Shown one piece after another: positions 1 to 9,246 of a stretch of DNA of 64,000 nucleotides. Source of the DNA: Bacteroidales bacterium (GTDB lineage: Bacteria; Bacteroidota; Bacteroidia; Bacteroidales; GCA-2748055); NCBI GenBank assembly GCA_029210725.1, contig JARGFM010000016.1, positions 26,627-90,626 of the forward strand. The letters are read 5' to 3'. A model generated the notes under the pieces. That model saw nothing but the letters and a program-made list of their open reading frames with translations. It searched no databases and had not been told where the DNA came from. How positions within the stretch are numbered: position 1 is the stretch's first letter; each line of letters opens with the position of its first letter. The position numbers and the translations under genes were made by a program.

Positions 1-1
1 C

Positions 2-271
2 GAGTATCCCGGGAATGTCCGTTAACTGGAGAACATGATCGAACGTTCTATTGTTGTGGGAGATGGTAATGTGATCAAGCTCAGGGATCTGCCCATGGGC
101 AGGGAGGTGATCAGCTCCTCCATTGAGAGCCTGGAGGACCTGGAGAAGAAGCATATTGCCAAGATCCTGGAGAAATACAGCTGGAATATTTCCCGTACGG
201 CCAAAGCCCTGAGCGTGGACCGGGCAACCCTGTATAACAAGATTAAAAAATACAATCTTAATCAGGACTGA
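2..271 (+). pseudogene. C-terminal fragment of a sigma-54-dependent response regulator, with an in-frame stop
   Basis: The 5' end lies outside the window. The frame opens at base 2 and reads EYPGNVR, then TAA at 23-25, then LENMIERSIVVGDG. Members of the NtrC family have RELEN here, so the stop sits where Glu is expected (GAA to TAA, one base). After the stop comes the end of the AAA+ region and a Fis-type helix-turn-helix, with SRTAKALSVDRATLYNKIKK as the recognition segment. An intact protein would activate sigma-54 promoters, usually as partner of a histidine kinase. A restart at the ATG at 35 would give only a 78-residue DNA-binding stub without an ATPase. What is seen: the stop and the HTH. 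What is inferred: that the gene is inactive rather than misread. Confidence 0.8.
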
Positions 272-276
272 TCCGA

Positions 277-828
277 TTGGAGACCGGGAGCATTATACTG
301 GTGTCGTGCGGACTTTTCGAGAAAAAACTGACCGGAAAGGTCGCTGCGGATGTTTCACGGGAGTTTCATTATCCCGTGGGACTGAAAGATTGCAGTCTCG
401 ATATCAGCCACTTCTATAATCCGGGACGCCGTCAGTATGATGCCAACAAATTGCTAAAGATGATCACCCAGCGGGCTCCAGCCAATGCGGTGAAGGTCAT
501 TGGCATGGTGCGGGTGGATCTCTACATCCCCATCCTTACTTATATTTTCGGCCAGGCAAGCCTGGGAGGGTATACCGGTCTTGCTTCGCTTTATCGCCTG
601 CGTAATGAACACTACGGACTGGAACCGGACTATGATTTATTGATTGACCGATTCAGTAAGGTGATCATTCATGAGCTGGGGCACAGCTTTGGCCTGATCC
701 ATTGCAGCAATCCGGTCTGTGTAATGCGTTCCAGTACTTACGTGGAGGACCTGGATCAGAAGAATAAACATTTCTGTTATCGTTGCAGAGCAGAGGTGAA
801 CAGGATTGAGGGAATATTGAACTACTGA
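277..828 (+). CDS. Archaemetzincin-family zinc metalloprotease
   Basis: About 183 residues. Residues 132-142 read HELGHSFGLIH, the HExxHxxGxxH zinc site. It is followed by Cys143, Cys148, Met150, Cys167 and Cys170, the extra CxxxxC...CxxC zinc site that defines archaemetzincins. The family is proteolytic in vitro, but its bacterial substrates are unknown. No signal peptide is visible, so it is probably cytoplasmic. The first start in frame is TTG at 277, five bases after the sigma-54 activator fragment; GTG at 301 is the alternative. ppc follows 23 bases later on the same strand. Length and motifs are complete, so this copy looks functional. Assignment to the family is firm; the biological role is not. 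Confidence 0.88.
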   Translation: METGSIILVSCGLFEKKLTGKVAADVSREFHYPVGLKDCSLDISHFYNPGRRQYDANKLLKMITQRAPANAVKVIGMVRVDLYIPILTYIFGQASLGGYTGLASLYRLRNEHYGLEPDYDLLIDRFSKVIIHELGHSFGLIHCSNPVCVMRSSTYVEDLDQKNKHFCYRCRAEVNRIEGILNY

Positions 829-851
829 TCCGGGTACTTGTTATAGAAGAT

Positions 852-3617
852 ATGAGATCCCGATATACGGAAATTAAGGAGCTGTTGGGTAAACCATACC
901 GCGATCTGGAATTCTTGCTTCAATGTCTGGCCGGGGTTCTGGAGGAGAACGGAGAAGCAGATCTGGCCAGGCAGATTCCCTGGCTCTCAGGCAGGGCTCC
1001 GGATTTTTCAAGCCCCCATAAACATAAGGTTCTCCGCCTTTATTCCATTGCCTTTCAGTTGCTTAATCTCTGTGAGGTAAACGGGGCCGTTCAGAGCAGG
1101 CGGCGTAAACATGATGAGTTGGGACTCGATAGCGTGAACGGATTATGGGGCAGTGTATTCTCCGAGCTGAAAAAACTCGGGGTAAAAGAGACGGTCCTTC
1201 TGGATATTTTCGCTGAAGTTGAAGTAGAACCAGTGCTTACGGCTCACCCTACTGAGGCCAAACGACCCGTTGTTCTCGCGCTTTACCGTCAGCTTTATCT
1301 GTTGATGGTAAAAAGGGAGAATTCCATGTACAATAAATATGAACAGGAGGAGGTGAAACACGATATCCGGAGAATCCTCCATAAGCTCTGGTTTATCGGG
1401 GAGATTTTTATCGAAAAACCTGCCCTGGAGTCCGAATTGGAGAATGTTCTGCACTATTTCTACAAGGTTTTTCCAGAAGTGCTTCCCATGCTTGACTACA
1501 GGCTGCAACAGGCCTGGAAAGAGGCAGGATACGATCCCGCCTCGGTGCAGGACAGCAGACACTTTCCTGCCATAAGCTTTGGTAACTGGGTGGGCGGGGA
1601 CAGGGATGGGCACCCGCTGGTTACCGCGGAAGTTACAAGCCAGGCACTGAAAGCCTTCAGGGTTCATGCCATGAAACTGGTACTGGCCCGTCTGGATGAA
1701 CTCTCCCACAGGGTGAGTATCTATTGCGAACCCGCTTGTCTGAGCCCTGAATTCAGCCGGAGACTGAATGAACTTGAAAAGGAATTGTCGCCCGGCTCTC
1801 TTATCCCCCATCCCGAGCCATTCAGGCATTATGTCCGCTTGTTAAAGCTTAAGCTTCCTGTGACTGAACAGCCGGGAGGGGGTGTCGACCTGGCCGACAG
1901 GCCCTTTTCCTACCACCATTCGGATGAGCTGGTCCGGGACCTGAACTTACTGAAATCTGCCCTGCTTAGTTTTGGGGCCGGTTTCCTGGCTCAGGATGAT
2001 GTTCAGCAGGTCGTCCGGCACCTGGAGATTTTCGGATTTCACCTGGCACGTCTGGACATCAGGCAAAACAGCCACTACTATGAAGAGGCCCTGACAGATA
2101 TTATCAGAAGCGGTATTCCGGAGCAGTATAAAGAGCTGTCGGGAAAGAAGGGATGGCTTGTATCGTTCATTTTTTCCGAGCTGGAACAGAACCGGCCCTT
2201 TAATGCGCGAACGGAGTTCCTTCCTTCCGATCAGGCCAGGGAGGCCGTGGAGGTTTTTCACTCCCTCCGCAGGCATATCCGGAGTTATTCCGAAAGGGCA
2301 CTGGGCTCACTGATAGTGAGCATGACCCGCAGCGTGACAGATTTATTCACGGTGTTCCTGCTGGCCAGAGAGGCCGGTTTCTCCCGCTTGACTCCGGGGG
2401 GACTGGTTTGTCCTGTTCCGGTGGTACCCCTCTTTGAGACCATTACGGACCTGGAAGCGGCACCCGGAATCCTGGACCAGTTTCTTTCACACAAGATGAC
2501 CAGAAACAGCCTGGAATATGTCAGGGAAAAACGTAAATGGAACCTTCCGGTGCAGGAAGTGATGATCGGATACAGCGACAGTAACAAGGACGGGGGAATC
2601 CTGGCCAGCACCTGGCACCTTTACGATGCCCAGGTGAAACTGGAGGCAGTCGGAAGGAAACACGGGGTTAAGATCCGTTTTTTCCATGGCAAGGGAGGAA
2701 CAATCAGCCGGGGAGCCGGTCCTACCCACTGGTTTCTGAAATCGCTGCCGCCCGGCACCCTGAACGGACAGCTGAGGATTACCGAGCAGGGAGAGACCAT
2801 TGAACGTAAGTATGCCAATAAAGTAAATGCGGCATATAACCTGGAGTTGCTGTTGGCAGGTACGGCCTATCAGACCATTCTCAATCACCTGAAACAGGCG
2901 GAGAATGCTCCTGACCGAAGCACCCTCTTTTCCTATATGGCAAAGGAGAGCTACAAAGCCTTTAAGCAACTGACTTTGCATCCCTCCTTTATCAGTTTTT
3001 ATGAACAGGCTACTCCCATTGATGTGATCGAATCAAGCAAGATCGGATCGCGTCCGTCCCGCCGCAGGGGAAAACGAAGCCTGGAGGATCTGCGTGCCAT
3101 TCCCTGGGTTTTCAGCTGGACCCAGTCCAGGATGAACGTCTCCAGCTGGTATGGGGTGGGATCCACCCTGCTGAAGATGAAAACGGAGGAGCAGGAGAAA
3201 TACGCCCTCCTGAAGGAGCTTGTAAAAACGGATGATTTTGTCAGGTATGTACTCACCAATGTGGACACCAGCCTGGCTGCCACCGATGAGGACATCATGA
3301 GCATGTATGCCCAACTGGTTGAAAAGGAACAGGTCAGGGCTGATATCCTGGGTATGCTGCTGAAGGAACTGGCCCTGACCCGGGAAATGATGCTTGATCT
3401 TCTGCATACCCCCATCTCCGAGCGCAGGGTCAATCATCACCTTTCCACCCGCTTAAGAGCCGAAGCGCTGCTCCCGCTTCACCAGGAACAGGTAAACTTG
3501 CTGAGACTCTGGAGACAGGCGCAGAAGGAAGGGGAGAAGGGCCGGGCCGATCAATTGCTGCAGGACCTTCTTTTGAGTGTGAATGCTATTGCCAGTGCCA
3601 TGGGGACTACCGGATGA
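852..3617 (+). CDS. ppc: Phosphoenolpyruvate carboxylase
   Basis: At 921 residues this is full length for bacterial PEP carboxylase, which makes oxaloacetate from PEP and bicarbonate to refill the TCA cycle. Visible landmarks in order: TAHPTEAKRP with catalytic His132, GNWVGGDRDGHP, MIGYSDSNKDGG, FHGKGGTISRGAGPTH, the SRPSRRRGKR basic segment followed by LRAIPWVFSWTQ, and a C-terminus ending in GTTG that resembles the conserved end of the Escherichia coli enzyme. No signal peptide, so cytoplasmic. It lies alone between the archaemetzincin gene and a convergent TonB receptor whose stop is 8 bases away. No leader structure or riboswitch is apparent. The reading frame has no lesion over 2.7 kb, in contrast to several neighbouring accessory genes. 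Confidence 0.97.
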   Translation: MRSRYTEIKELLGKPYRDLEFLLQCLAGVLEENGEADLARQIPWLSGRAPDFSSPHKHKVLRLYSIAFQLLNLCEVNGAVQSRRRKHDELGLDSVNGLWGSVFSELKKLGVKETVLLDIFAEVEVEPVLTAHPTEAKRPVVLALYRQLYLLMVKRENSMYNKYEQEEVKHDIRRILHKLWFIGEIFIEKPALESELENVLHYFYKVFPEVLPMLDYRLQQAWKEAGYDPASVQDSRHFPAISFGNWVGGDRDGHPLVTAEVTSQALKAFRVHAMKLVLARLDELSHRVSIYCEPACLSPEFSRRLNELEKELSPGSLIPHPEPFRHYVRLLKLKLPVTEQPGGGVDLADRPFSYHHSDELVRDLNLLKSALLSFGAGFLAQDDVQQVVRHLEIFGFHLARLDIRQNSHYYEEALTDIIRSGIPEQYKELSGKKGWLVSFIFSELEQNRPFNARTEFLPSDQAREAVEVFHSLRRHIRSYSERALGSLIVSMTRSVTDLFTVFLLAREAGFSRLTPGGLVCPVPVVPLFETITDLEAAPGILDQFLSHKMTRNSLEYVREKRKWNLPVQEVMIGYSDSNKDGGILASTWHLYDAQVKLEAVGRKHGVKIRFFHGKGGTISRGAGPTHWFLKSLPPGTLNGQLRITEQGETIERKYANKVNAAYNLELLLAGTAYQTILNHLKQAENAPDRSTLFSYMAKESYKAFKQLTLHPSFISFYEQATPIDVIESSKIGSRPSRRRGKRSLEDLRAIPWVFSWTQSRMNVSSWYGVGSTLLKMKTEEQEKYALLKELVKTDDFVRYVLTNVDTSLAATDEDIMSMYAQLVEKEQVRADILGMLLKELALTREMMLDLLHTPISERRVNHHLSTRLRAEALLPLHQEQVNLLRLWRQAQKEGEKGRADQLLQDLLLSVNAIASAMGTTG

Positions 3618-3625
3618 GGCTGCCA

Positions 3626-6115
3626 TTACCAATTCTGTCTGCCCGGACGATTTCCGCGATGCTGCTTTCGCCTTTCAGAACGTGTCGACTTGCCCCGGCC
3701 TGGTACGCTGCCCTGCTTCGAATTGACTGAAGGTATTCCGTCCCGGCTTTGCAGCTTGCCAAAACGGATGCCTATAAATACTGTCTGGGGGCTTATGGGT
3801 CCATATAAATAAGCAGGGTCCCGGTTGATTCCCTTGTCAAAATCATCCTGGTAGGAATTAAACACATTCTTGATGCCTCCTGAAAATTCGACGGAGGCCC
3901 CGTTCAGTTCTGCAGTGTATGCGAGTTTCAGTCCCAGGTCGAAGAAGGGATCAGAAGTACGCAGTTCTCCTTCCGGGTTTTCTGTTCCGAAATAGGGAAC
4001 CAGCATTTTACCGGTGTAAGTTCCTGTACCAGACAGGCAAATACGTCTGGCAAAGTCCCAATCCAGGGCCAGGAATCCATAGGAGTCGGGTGACCGGAAA
4101 AAGTGGGTCTCTTCGAATTCCTGAGCTTTTTCAAATTCACGGTTCTGCAGGGTGAAACCTGAGCTTAGGTCAAAATCTCCCGACGGCCTGAGTTTGAACT
4201 CCATGTTGATGCCGTTTACCCAGGCGCGGCCTTCGGCGTTTACCCGGGTGTAAATGACCGTGCCACCTTCATCGGGTGACCCGTATTCATTGGCAAAGGC
4301 ATCCTCCAGTCGGGTATAAAAGGCTTCCACCAGCAGTCCCGTACTGGTGCGGCCAAATTGTCTGTTGTAATCCAGGGAGGCCATTATGGAATGACTTGTT
4401 TCCTGCCTCAGGTCCAGGGCATTCTCATGAACGACCTGGCGGGATCCGGAGGTCTCTATATGAAGATCCTCGTCGAAAATCTGGGGGGCCCGGTAACCCT
4501 GTGAATAGCTCAGCCTGCCCTGAAGAGACTCCAGTAACCTGTACATCAGGCTGATCCGTGGACTGAACACAGTGCCCTTGCTTGATCCCTTATCTTCGTT
4601 TACCAGGTCTTTGATCGCGTAGTGATCAAAGCGGGCCCCCAGAGCAGCTTTGAATTTGTTCAGTTTCAGATCGTACTGGACGAACACCCCGGTGGTAAGG
4701 GAGGACTGATCGGCAATGACGGTATTTTGCGTATGGGGGATGGACTCCTTGTTATCCCCTGAGATAACAGCCCTGTCCCAATCGGGATAGCCCAGCTTTT
4801 TGTCCAACAGGAATCCGCTTGTGTTTTCAATGCCACTGACCAGGCTTGAATTTCCGACAACTGCCTTGTACTGCACACCCAGATTATAGGTCTTATCCCT
4901 GGAGTTTCCATAACCGTTCAGGGATTGCTCCGCTCCGTAGTATGAATCCCTGTCCAGGAATTGCCCGGAGGTATAAAAGGAGAGCAGGTCATAGTCGCGC
5001 AGATAACGTTCATAGGTGATTCCCGCCACCTTCATTCGGTGTTCCACGGCTTCGGCGATGTCCCGTTCGTGCTCCGGGTAGTCCTGCATATTACCTCCGT
5101 CGCGCTCTTCATTTATGGCGAAGAAATCCAGGGTCAGTTTGTCACGGTTTCCGAAGCGGTGGAAAGCCCGGGCCCCGAAGGTCAGATTTTCGAGAGGAGC
5201 CAGTTCGGAGAAACTATCCTTGTTGGCATCGAATATCTCCCGCTTCCGGGAAAACCCATAGAGAGATAAGCCTGATTTACGATCGTCTGATACCACGGAA
5301 GTGTTGAAAGTGATGGAATAGTCTGCCGAATTACCCCCTGAACCTTCCACACCCACTCCCGTTTGCGCGTAGGAAGCTCCTGCCTGGTAACTGTTGTGTA
5401 CCGGGTCCCTGAGAATGATTTTGATGGTTCCTGCAATGGCATTGCTGCCAAAGAGGGCCGAACCTCCTCCACGGACCACCTCTATTTTTTTCACCATGTT
5501 CGAAGGGATCAGTTCCAGCCCGTAGACCCCTGCCAGTCCGCTGAAGATGGGACGGCTGTTGATAAGGATTTGGGAGTAGGCCCCTTCCATACCGTTCATC
5601 CTTACCTGGGAGAATCCACAGTTCTGGCAGTTGTTCTCCAGACGAAGTCCGGGTGAAAAGTTAAACCCCTCGCCCAGGGTCTGGCTCTGTGTGCTGCGGA
5701 AGATCTGTGATCCGATGGTATTCACGATGACCGGGGCTTCGGTTCGCTTCTGTTCGCTGCGGTCGGCTGAGACCACCACCTCTTCCAGATTCATAATATC
5801 TTCTTCCAGTTCGAACTTCAGTTCGGCAGTCGTTTGTTTTTTTAGATGGACCGGCATTTCCCGGGGCTTATAACCAATGACACTGACCGCGATGGTCTGT
5901 TCGCCAACAGGAAGATTGAAAAGATGGAAGTGACTGGTTTCATCCGTTACGGTCCCGATGGTGGTACCCTTCACTGCCACATTGGCAAAGGGTATATGGC
6001 GACCCTGACTTACTACATGACCAAGCAGGTTTGCGTCACCTGGCTTTTTTTGTGCCTGCATGAATTGAAAGAGGCTTAACAGAAACAGAATGGAGATGAT
6101 ATGTGCTTTAAACAT
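3626..6115 (-). CDS. TonB-dependent outer-membrane receptor with CarboxypepD_reg domain
   Basis: 829 residues. An N-terminal signal peptide ends near MQAQ. Next comes a CarboxypepD_reg-like domain (about 28-115, GHVVSQGRHIPFANVAVKG), a plug domain with NNCQNCGFSQVRMNGMEG and VVRGGGSALFGSNAIAG (about 130-240), and a long beta-barrel with a KNVFN segment near the end. The last 35 or so residues are basic and low in complexity beyond the barrel end. The substrate is unknown. The CQNC-containing plug and the His-rich small membrane protein encoded just upstream on the same strand recall Bacteroidota receptors thought to take up metals or metal complexes, which is inference only. The ORF is intact. 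No SusD partner is present. Confidence 0.92.
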   Translation of the reverse strand: MFKAHIISILFLLSLFQFMQAQKKPGDANLLGHVVSQGRHIPFANVAVKGTTIGTVTDETSHFHLFNLPVGEQTIAVSVIGYKPREMPVHLKKQTTAELKFELEEDIMNLEEVVVSADRSEQKRTEAPVIVNTIGSQIFRSTQSQTLGEGFNFSPGLRLENNCQNCGFSQVRMNGMEGAYSQILINSRPIFSGLAGVYGLELIPSNMVKKIEVVRGGGSALFGSNAIAGTIKIILRDPVHNSYQAGASYAQTGVGVEGSGGNSADYSITFNTSVVSDDRKSGLSLYGFSRKREIFDANKDSFSELAPLENLTFGARAFHRFGNRDKLTLDFFAINEERDGGNMQDYPEHERDIAEAVEHRMKVAGITYERYLRDYDLLSFYTSGQFLDRDSYYGAEQSLNGYGNSRDKTYNLGVQYKAVVGNSSLVSGIENTSGFLLDKKLGYPDWDRAVISGDNKESIPHTQNTVIADQSSLTTGVFVQYDLKLNKFKAALGARFDHYAIKDLVNEDKGSSKGTVFSPRISLMYRLLESLQGRLSYSQGYRAPQIFDEDLHIETSGSRQVVHENALDLRQETSHSIMASLDYNRQFGRTSTGLLVEAFYTRLEDAFANEYGSPDEGGTVIYTRVNAEGRAWVNGINMEFKLRPSGDFDLSSGFTLQNREFEKAQEFEETHFFRSPDSYGFLALDWDFARRICLSGTGTYTGKMLVPYFGTENPEGELRTSDPFFDLGLKLAYTAELNGASVEFSGGIKNVFNSYQDDFDKGINRDPAYLYGPISPQTVFIGIRFGKLQSRDGIPSVNSKQGSVPGRGKSTRSERRKQHRGNRPGRQNW

Positions 6116-6148
6116 TGTTTTTTGTGTGTAATTGTAATGAGGATCTGC

Positions 6149-6193
6149 GTGCCAGCCGGCACACTATACTTCCTTAACATGGGCCTTAGGCCC
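6149..6193. other. Two short palindromes between the His-rich gene and the TonB receptor gene
   Basis: GTGCC-agcc-GGCAC spans 6149-6162 and GGGCC-tta-GGCCC spans 6181-6193. On the minus strand they lie between the end of the small His-rich gene (6215) and the start of the TonB receptor gene (6115). Neither is followed by a clear T-run. They may partly terminate or stabilise a shared transcript, or simply be chance palindromes. Confidence 0.35.
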
Positions 6194-6214
6194 TGATACA
6201 GGAATGAAAACGAA

Positions 6215-6580
6215 TTACACACTTGCCGGAGGGGCTCTTCCCGGAGAAACCGGAACCAGAGAGGGCAGCAGGCTGTTTAAGGCCCGGAAACGGAAGGCAA
6301 TGGATCGGGGACAGGCTTTCAGCACAAATATGGCACATGCCTAGATGGTGATAATATCAAGCTGGTCCAGCAGAAATAATTCCAGGCTGGAATGCTGGTG
6401 ATCTTTTGCTTTATGATCATCCGCAGTTTTTGAAAAAGGGTGTGCGTGACTGACCAGAGAACCGTTTGGCATCAAATGGATATGGATGTAAAGCGCCCTG
6501 TTCACTATTACAAAGCTCATGATCAAGACCATGAGACTGGCTGTCAACTGCTTCATAACCAAAACGGTTCTCCCTTTCAT
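6215..6580 (-). pseudogene. Small His-rich membrane protein upstream of the TonB receptor, interrupted by TAG
   Basis: Reading from ATG at 6580 (or 6556) gives a hydrophobic segment, then YIHIHLMPNG, VSHAHPFSK, and DHKAKDHQHSSLELFLLDQL, a His-rich periplasmic-type stretch. A TAG at 6341-6343 stops it. Past the stop the same frame runs another 41 codons (ACAIFVLKAC and so on) to VPVSPGRAPPASV and TAA at 6215-6217. From memory, a GRAPP-type ending after an HIH...HAHPF region is typical of small Bacteroidota proteins placed upstream of TonB receptors, so the intact gene very likely extended to 6215. The stop fits GAG to TAG. Function unknown; a link to metal handling is suggested by the histidines and the adjacent receptor. 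Confidence 0.65.
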
Positions 6581-6695
6581 CGTATGCAAAATAACAGAAG
6601 TTTGAGCGTTTACCATATACCTGAAACATGGTATTTTTCCGCCCTGAACAATCTAACTTATTCTAACCATGAAGGAGCTTTGCTTCTCCGGAATC

Positions 6696-7892
6696 TTATT
6701 GAGGAATAGTTTCATTGCCCCAGGGCTTGCTCTCCTCTCCCATATTCTTTCGCCACTCGTGCCGCCACCGGTGGATATCTATCATATTGATCACCGGCAT
6801 GAGTTTGCGTGCCTCCTTGTCCGGTATGGGTTTCAGCTTCACCGGTGCATCCTGGTACCAGTAAGCTACGGATGCCATTTCCAGGGTAAGCACATTGTTG
6901 TGTCCGTGTTCAATACTAAAAAGCAGGGACCTGTCAAAGTAAATGGGATCTTCAATATGAAAACGGAAGCAGTGGGTCCGGCCCATCCACATCAGCTGAT
7001 CAGGGACGCGGGCATAGCCAAAGTAGGGATGCTTGTAGAGTTCATTGGGGCACCAGGAAGAGTTGAAATAATCCTCAGTGCCGGTTCCGTGAAGCACGGG
7101 TTTCTCCGATCCATCAATATAGAACATGTCGTCCCCTTCTCCATACCAGACCGGGGTAGGGCAGTTGACAAAATAGTTTACTCCCACGTAGTGTCCCTTG
7201 CCTCTTGTCTCCAGGATCTTGTAATTCCCCTTCCCCAGAGGATTTTCCCCGGTTTCTGCCGGAAGGATGCCCCATTCATTCTCCCCTTCGGGAGCGGCTT
7301 TTGTCACTTCCTGATTATACCAGGCGTGAAAATAGGCCAGGTTTTCGGCGGGCTTCTCCTGCTCGATATAGTCCAGGTAAAAGTAGAAGGCCCCGATCTT
7401 AATATCTGCCTGGTTCTCTATTTCGATCCGGGCTCCTCTGGCAAAGGGCATTTTAAAGTAGGAAACCAGGGCATTTCCTTTGACAGGCGAGGCAGCCAGT
7501 GGAAGAGAGGCCCATGGGTAGGTCTCATCCCAGCCCTGCCCGAAAAAGGGTCCGATGGGCGATTCCACCGAGGGGTATTCCTTTCCGTCCCAGTAGATCC
7601 TGAGGATGATATCCGAACGGTTCAGCCCGGGGGCCTCCGGACTGATGGTGATCCAGATATGGTTGATGCATCCTGCTCCTTTTATATCAGCAATCACCCT
7701 CTTTTCACCGGGTTCGATGTTCTCAAAGCGATCGTTGTTTCCTCCCGAGCGATCGAAGCTGCTGACTCTTTTACTTTTTACGCCCTGCTTGATGGTGGTG
7801 ATGTTTTCCAGGGCGGATTGTGCCCCGATACTACTGATGGTGAAGGGCAGAAGTAAAAGCAGCGCCAGGAGAAAGGTGTTTTTCAGTTTCAT
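6696..7892 (-). CDS. DUF2961 / GH172-family secreted protein
   Basis: 398 residues with a signal peptide ending near SIGAQ. Recognisable DUF2961 landmarks are SSFDRSGGNNDRF, GAGCINHIWITI, and GTGTEDYFNSSW with PYFGYARVPDQ. The family is now GH172 and includes difructose dianhydride I synthase/hydrolase and arabinofuranosidases; the substrate here cannot be predicted. It probably acts in the periplasm. The start codon overlaps the stop of the upstream PqiA-like gene by four bases (ATGA), so the two are probably translated together. No other glycan gene is adjacent. A long ORF on the opposite strand (6669-7856) is only a shadow of this gene. Confidence 0.88.
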   Translation of the reverse strand: MKLKNTFLLALLLLLPFTISSIGAQSALENITTIKQGVKSKRVSSFDRSGGNNDRFENIEPGEKRVIADIKGAGCINHIWITISPEAPGLNRSDIILRIYWDGKEYPSVESPIGPFFGQGWDETYPWASLPLAASPVKGNALVSYFKMPFARGARIEIENQADIKIGAFYFYLDYIEQEKPAENLAYFHAWYNQEVTKAAPEGENEWGILPAETGENPLGKGNYKILETRGKGHYVGVNYFVNCPTPVWYGEGDDMFYIDGSEKPVLHGTGTEDYFNSSWCPNELYKHPYFGYARVPDQLMWMGRTHCFRFHIEDPIYFDRSLLFSIEHGHNNVLTLEMASVAYWYQDAPVKLKPIPDKEARKLMPVINMIDIHRWRHEWRKNMGEESKPWGNETIPQ

Positions 7893-9181
7893 GATTTTCG
7901 TGTTATTGTTTCAGAAAGTACCAGGCTGGAGACACAGAAGAGCAGGAAGAGATAGAACCCTCCCAGCAATTGGGTTCCGTTGGTGGTAAAGATTTCAACC
8001 GGTTCGGAAAGCTCTGTAAGCTGGTCGAGCTGACTACCGATAATCCCGTTGAATCCGATATAGGCCATAAAAATGGCTACCACCATTACATCGGCCATGG
8101 ACCATTTCCCTGATTTGATGACGAAGAATTGAATTAGTATGTTCTCCCTCAGCTTGTTAATTCGGTACGAGTAGAGCAGGGAACTGATCAGTTTTAAGGA
8201 GGGAAAAATGATACTGAAGGTGAATACCAGCACACCCACAAAGATCATGGGCAAGGTTCCCTCTTCGATCAGGATACGGACCACATCGGTAATACTTTTA
8301 CTCTGGAAAAAGATGATGTTGTTCAGGAAGGTGATCTTTTCTCCCATCAGCTGTAACATCAGATGATCTATCCTGGCTTCCAGGTCGATCATGGGAGTGG
8401 TGATCCCTCCCAGCAGCAGGCAGAAGGAGGCGGCGATCAGCAGGGTGGCCTGCACCTGGTTGAGTTTTCGTTTTGTGAGCAGATTGACCATAAAGGCAAG
8501 GGTAACCAGGAGCAAAATCAGGATCACACGCAGCTTGATGTCCCTGTTTTTTAATTGGATTTCTTCCTGTATGATTACCTTGCATAGATCCTTGTCGATA
8601 CAGTCGTAGCGTTCCATTATAACCTGTAGCGGGGCCATTTCATCCAGATTATAGGTAGAGGAGGCAAATTCATTTAGTTTGTCGGAGAGGAACTGCTGGA
8701 TGAAGGCCTTGTTTTCCGGCCTATTCAGTTCGTTTACGATCTGGCTGGCATAGGAAGGAACACTGTCGCGCAGGGGATCCAGGTTAATGGTAAATCCGGA
8801 AAACCAGCTTTTTATGCCTGAGAGCCTGCCCGATGTTCTGGTCTTCATCATCTGCTCCACATCATCAATCAGCTGATAGAGGATGTTTTCGAGGTTCTGA
8901 AGCACCTTATCCCGGCTTTCGGGGGTGAGCTGGAATTCAAGTATTTTAATACTCAGAATGGTAGATAGCTGACTGCTCCATTCATCCACATTCAGAAGCC
9001 CGTACCGGATATGGTTGATCTCCGCCAGGTCGGTTTTTAACTGTTGATTCTGCCTGGCCAGGGATATATACTCGATGTTCAGCACCATGGCAGCAACAAG
9101 GGCTACGGTGCTGATCGCGATTTTCAGATGGGCCCTTCCGGGTCTATGCTCAGTCATCGGATTTTCCCATTGAAGCAGCAT
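7889..9181 (-). CDS. PqiA-like multi-pass membrane protein
   Basis: 430 residues. One N-terminal membrane segment (about 20-40) is followed by a long soluble, probably periplasmic, region (about 45-205). Several membrane segments then follow, including FSIIFPSLKLISSLLYSYR and SGKWSMADVMVVAIFMAYIG, which match the paraquat-inducible protein A domain; the KWSM(A/L)DV motif is characteristic. PqiA proteins of Escherichia coli belong to an envelope lipid-transport system with MCE proteins, but no MCE gene is near. The N-terminal extension is unusual for PqiA. Coupling by ATGA to the downstream GH172 gene is unexplained. Start: ATG at 9181, or ATG eight codons later (MTEHRPGR). Confidence 0.75.
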   Translation of the reverse strand: MLLQWENPMTEHRPGRAHLKIAISTVALVAAMVLNIEYISLARQNQQLKTDLAEINHIRYGLLNVDEWSSQLSTILSIKILEFQLTPESRDKVLQNLENILYQLIDDVEQMMKTRTSGRLSGIKSWFSGFTINLDPLRDSVPSYASQIVNELNRPENKAFIQQFLSDKLNEFASSTYNLDEMAPLQVIMERYDCIDKDLCKVIIQEEIQLKNRDIKLRVILILLLVTLAFMVNLLTKRKLNQVQATLLIAASFCLLLGGITTPMIDLEARIDHLMLQLMGEKITFLNNIIFFQSKSITDVVRILIEEGTLPMIFVGVLVFTFSIIFPSLKLISSLLYSYRINKLRENILIQFFVIKSGKWSMADVMVVAIFMAYIGFNGIIGSQLDQLTELSEPVEIFTTNGTQLLGGFYLFLLFCVSSLVLSETITRKS

Positions 9182-9206
9182 AAGTTACTAAAAAGATTTT
9201 ATCTCT

Positions 9207-9214
9207 TATATTTG
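9207..9214 (+). promoter_or_regulatory. Candidate -7 box (TATATTTG) for the M28 peptidase gene
   Basis: TATATTTG matches the Bacteroidota -7 consensus TAnnTTTG and lies 32 bases before the ATG at 9247, in the divergent gap with the PqiA-like gene. No strong -33 TTTG is seen at the usual spacing. Confidence 0.45.
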
Positions 9215-9246
9215 ATGCTTCTTATAATTCCTAAAACCCCGTACAA

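Noticed and set aside
6669..7856. 395-codon ORF on the plus strand
   Set aside because: It is antisense to the clear GH172 gene, has no family resemblance and no signal peptide; codon composition is a mirror of the real gene.
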